A stretch of DNA of 64,000 nt from UBA5069 sp964560495 (GTDB lineage: Bacteria; Chloroflexota; Anaerolineae; Caldilineales; Caldilineaceae): NCBI GenBank assembly GCA_964560495.1, contig CAZLMM010000023.1, positions 1 through 64,000 on the forward strand. The letters run 5' to 3'. Each line of letters starts with the position of its first letter. Position 1 is the stretch's first letter. Below the pieces are notes generated by a model. It saw only the letters and a program-made list of their open reading frames with translations. It made no database searches and was not told where the DNA came from. Positions 62,163 through 64,000 of this stretch are shown one piece after another. Position numbers and translations under genes: made by a program.

Positions 62163-64000
62163 ATGGCTACATCACTATACATTGCCACCACGGAACCATA
62201 TACGGGCAAGTCGGTCGTAGCCCTGGGGCTGACAGAGATGCTCCTGCGCAAGACGCGCAAAGTGGGCATCTTTCGTCCAGTGATCAGCACATCCAGCCGC
62301 CAGGAGCGCGACAAGACCGTCGACTTGCTGCTCTCATTTTTTCGTCTCGACCTGAAATACGAGGAGACCTTTGGGCTGTTGCAGGACGAAGCTGTGGAGC
62401 TCATCGTCCAGGACCGCTACGACGATTTCATGACCCTCATCATCCAGAAATTCAAGGCGTTGGAGACAAAGTGCGACTTCGTCCTCTGCATCGGCAGCGA
62501 CTACGCGCGTGATCGCTCGCCCACCGAGTTCGACATCAACGCCGACATCGCCAAAAATCTGAGCTGCCCGGTGCTGGTGGTGACGAGCGCAGCCGGGCGC
62601 AGCGTCGGCGCGGTTGTGAACAGCGTATCGGTGACGCAAGATGCCTTTGTGGCGCGCGGCTGTCAGTTGGTGGGCGCCATCGTCAACCGGGCAACGCCGG
62701 AAGCAATGGATGAACTCTGCACGGCCCTAGAGCGCCTTCCCCACGAAAACAGACTGCTCTCAGTCATTCCGGCCCACCCCATGCTCAGCAGCCCCACCAT
62801 GAGCGAGGTGGCCGACCACCTCCACGCCGAGGTGCTCTACGGCGCGGACCAGCTCGACCGCATCGCCTATCACAACCTGGTCGTCGCCATGCGCGTGGAA
62901 AACTTCCTAGCGCACTTGAGCGAGAATGCGCTGCTCATCACGCCCGGCGACCGCAGCGATGTCATCCTCACCGCGCTGCAGGCGCACAAATCGGTCAGCT
63001 ACCCCCAGATCGCCGGCATCGTCCTCACGGGCGGCATGCGCCCAGTCGCCACGGTTGAGCGACTGCTCACCGGCTCCACCGGCGTACCGCCCATCATGGT
63101 CGTCGCCGGCGACACCTACACCACGGTGCAGCAGATCGAGAAGGTGCGCCCCTACATCACCACAGCCACGCCGGGGAAGATCGAGCTGTGCCTGGAGCTG
63201 TTCGAGGAACATGTGGACATCGACGGTCTGGGCAGATTCCTGGCCAACGTCAAGGCGAGGGGCATGACGCCCAAGATGTTCATCTACAACATCATTCAGC
63301 AGGCCAAATCCGACAAGCGTCATGTGGTGCTGCCCGAAGGCAACGACGAGCGCATTTTGCGAGCCGCCGAAGTATTGCTCAACCGCGAGATCGTCGATCT
63401 CACCATTCTGGGCGAACCGGAGCAGGTGCGCACATTGAGCCACCGCCTGGGGCTGTCCATCGACTTCCAACGCACGCCCATCATCCAGCCCGAAACATCG
63501 CCCCGCTATCGGGAGTACGCCCAGAAACTCTACGAGCTGCGCAAAGAGCGAGGCGTCAACCTGGACATGGCATTGGACTGGATGCGCGACGTCTCCTATT
63601 TCGGCACCATGATGGTCTATCTGGGTCACGCCGACGCCATGGTCTCTGGCGCGGCCCACACCACCCAGCACACCATCCGCCCGGCGCTTCAGTTCGTCAA
63701 GACCAGGCCAGGCGTCTCGGTGGTCTCGTCGGTCTTCTTCATGTGTTTGGAAGACCGGGTGCTGGTCTATGGCGACTGCGCGGTCAACCCCAACCCCACA
63801 GCAGAGCAGCTCGCCGAGATTGCCATTTCGTCGGCAGATACGGCGCGCGCCTTTGGCATCGAACCGTTGGTCGCCATGCTCTCCTATTCCACGGGCGAAT
63901 CGGGCAAGGGCGAGGAGGTGGAAAAGGTGCGTCTGGCGACGCAGATCGCGCGCGAACGCCGCCCCGACCTCCTGCTGGATGGCCCCATTCAGTATGACGC
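62163..64000 (+). CDS. pta: Phosphate acetyltransferase (three-domain form, partial at window end)
   Basis: The frame runs open to the window edge, giving 612 residues of an expected ~700. The N-terminal BioD/CobB-like P-loop domain opens SLYIATTEPYTGKSVVALGLTEML. A DRTGG domain follows (ITPGDRSDVILTAL, GIVLTGGMRP). The catalytic PTA/PTB domain starts near residue 375 (IIQQAKSDKRHVVLPEGNDERILRAAEVLL) and includes MVSGAAHTTQHTIRPAL and LSYSTGESGKGEEVEKV. The enzyme interconverts acetyl-CoA and acetyl phosphate. CAGGAGGG precedes the ATG. The partner acetate kinase, if linked, lies outside the window. Confidence 0.95.
   Translation, partial: MATSLYIATTEPYTGKSVVALGLTEMLLRKTRKVGIFRPVISTSSRQERDKTVDLLLSFFRLDLKYEETFGLLQDEAVELIVQDRYDDFMTLIIQKFKALETKCDFVLCIGSDYARDRSPTEFDINADIAKNLSCPVLVVTSAAGRSVGAVVNSVSVTQDAFVARGCQLVGAIVNRATPEAMDELCTALERLPHENRLLSVIPAHPMLSSPTMSEVADHLHAEVLYGADQLDRIAYHNLVVAMRVENFLAHLSENALLITPGDRSDVILTALQAHKSVSYPQIAGIVLTGGMRPVATVERLLTGSTGVPPIMVVAGDTYTTVQQIEKVRPYITTATPGKIELCLELFEEHVDIDGLGRFLANVKARGMTPKMFIYNIIQQAKSDKRHVVLPEGNDERILRAAEVLLNREIVDLTILGEPEQVRTLSHRLGLSIDFQRTPIIQPETSPRYREYAQKLYELRKERGVNLDMALDWMRDVSYFGTMMVYLGHADAMVSGAAHTTQHTIRPALQFVKTRPGVSVVSSVFFMCLEDRVLVYGDCAVNPNPTAEQLAEIAISSADTARAFGIEPLVAMLSYSTGESGKGEEVEKVRLATQIARERRPDLLLDGPIQYD

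Overview
The window is about 60% G+C, densely coded and almost entirely bacterial chromosome. I saw no tRNA, rRNA or CRISPR array. The gene content suggests a filamentous-type Chloroflexota, most likely the Caldilinea group. It combines an exosortase with a PEP-CTERM membrane protein, Tat-lipoprotein sugar-binding proteins, Uma2-type nucleases, classical menaquinone genes and NrfHA. That taxonomic placement is an inference from gene content, not from a marker gene. Several promoters match the vegetative consensus closely (TTGACA, 17 bp, TAnnnT).

Region by region: 0-8.2 kb holds the end of a repeat protein, a DoxX protein, a HigBA toxin-antitoxin pair, and an exosortase with its probable VIT/VWA substrate. 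The gaps here carry at least eleven copies of a palindromic REP-like repeat that I did not find elsewhere. 8.2-11.4 kb is a two-component operon with a secreted TIM-barrel-like protein between kinase and regulator. 11.5-20.6 kb is a leftward carbohydrate cluster: LacI regulator, binding protein, two permeases, DUF6259-type hydrolase, sugar isomerase and Gfo/Idh dehydrogenase. It is preceded by a promoter with a LacI-like operator. 20.8-28.2 kb mixes intact genes (clostripain-like peptidase, guaA) with three decayed ones: a GH20 hexosaminidase lacking its catalytic segment, an FtsK-like ATPase cut next to a transposase remnant, and a frameshifted retropepsin.

28.2-38.1 kb holds a class A beta-lactamase-like serine hydrolase, a CGNR regulator, a small gene under a doubly palindromic promoter, proB, a fused ECF-type ATPase, a ferredoxin, a PIG-L deacetylase, an orphan beta-class DNA methyltransferase and a Uma2 protein. 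38.3-44.7 kb is menF-menD-menB-menC-menE, which takes chorismate to DHNA-CoA apart from the MenH step. 44.8-51.2 kb holds guaB, an SDR, a single-chain XamI-type restriction-modification enzyme and purA. With guaA, the window therefore carries both GMP-branch enzymes and the first AMP-branch enzyme.

51.2-64 kb holds a DinB-ankyrin fusion, an enolase-superfamily dehydratase, a MazE/PIN pair, an aldo/keto reductase and the nrfHA ammonia-forming nitrite reductase. NrfA has an all-CxxCH haem set. The end of the window has a PD-(D/E)XK-like protein with a nonapeptide minisatellite tail, a GH13 alpha-glucosidase, a polysaccharide deacetylase, and pta running off the edge. Menaquinone synthesis plus NrfHA fits quinol-driven nitrite respiration.
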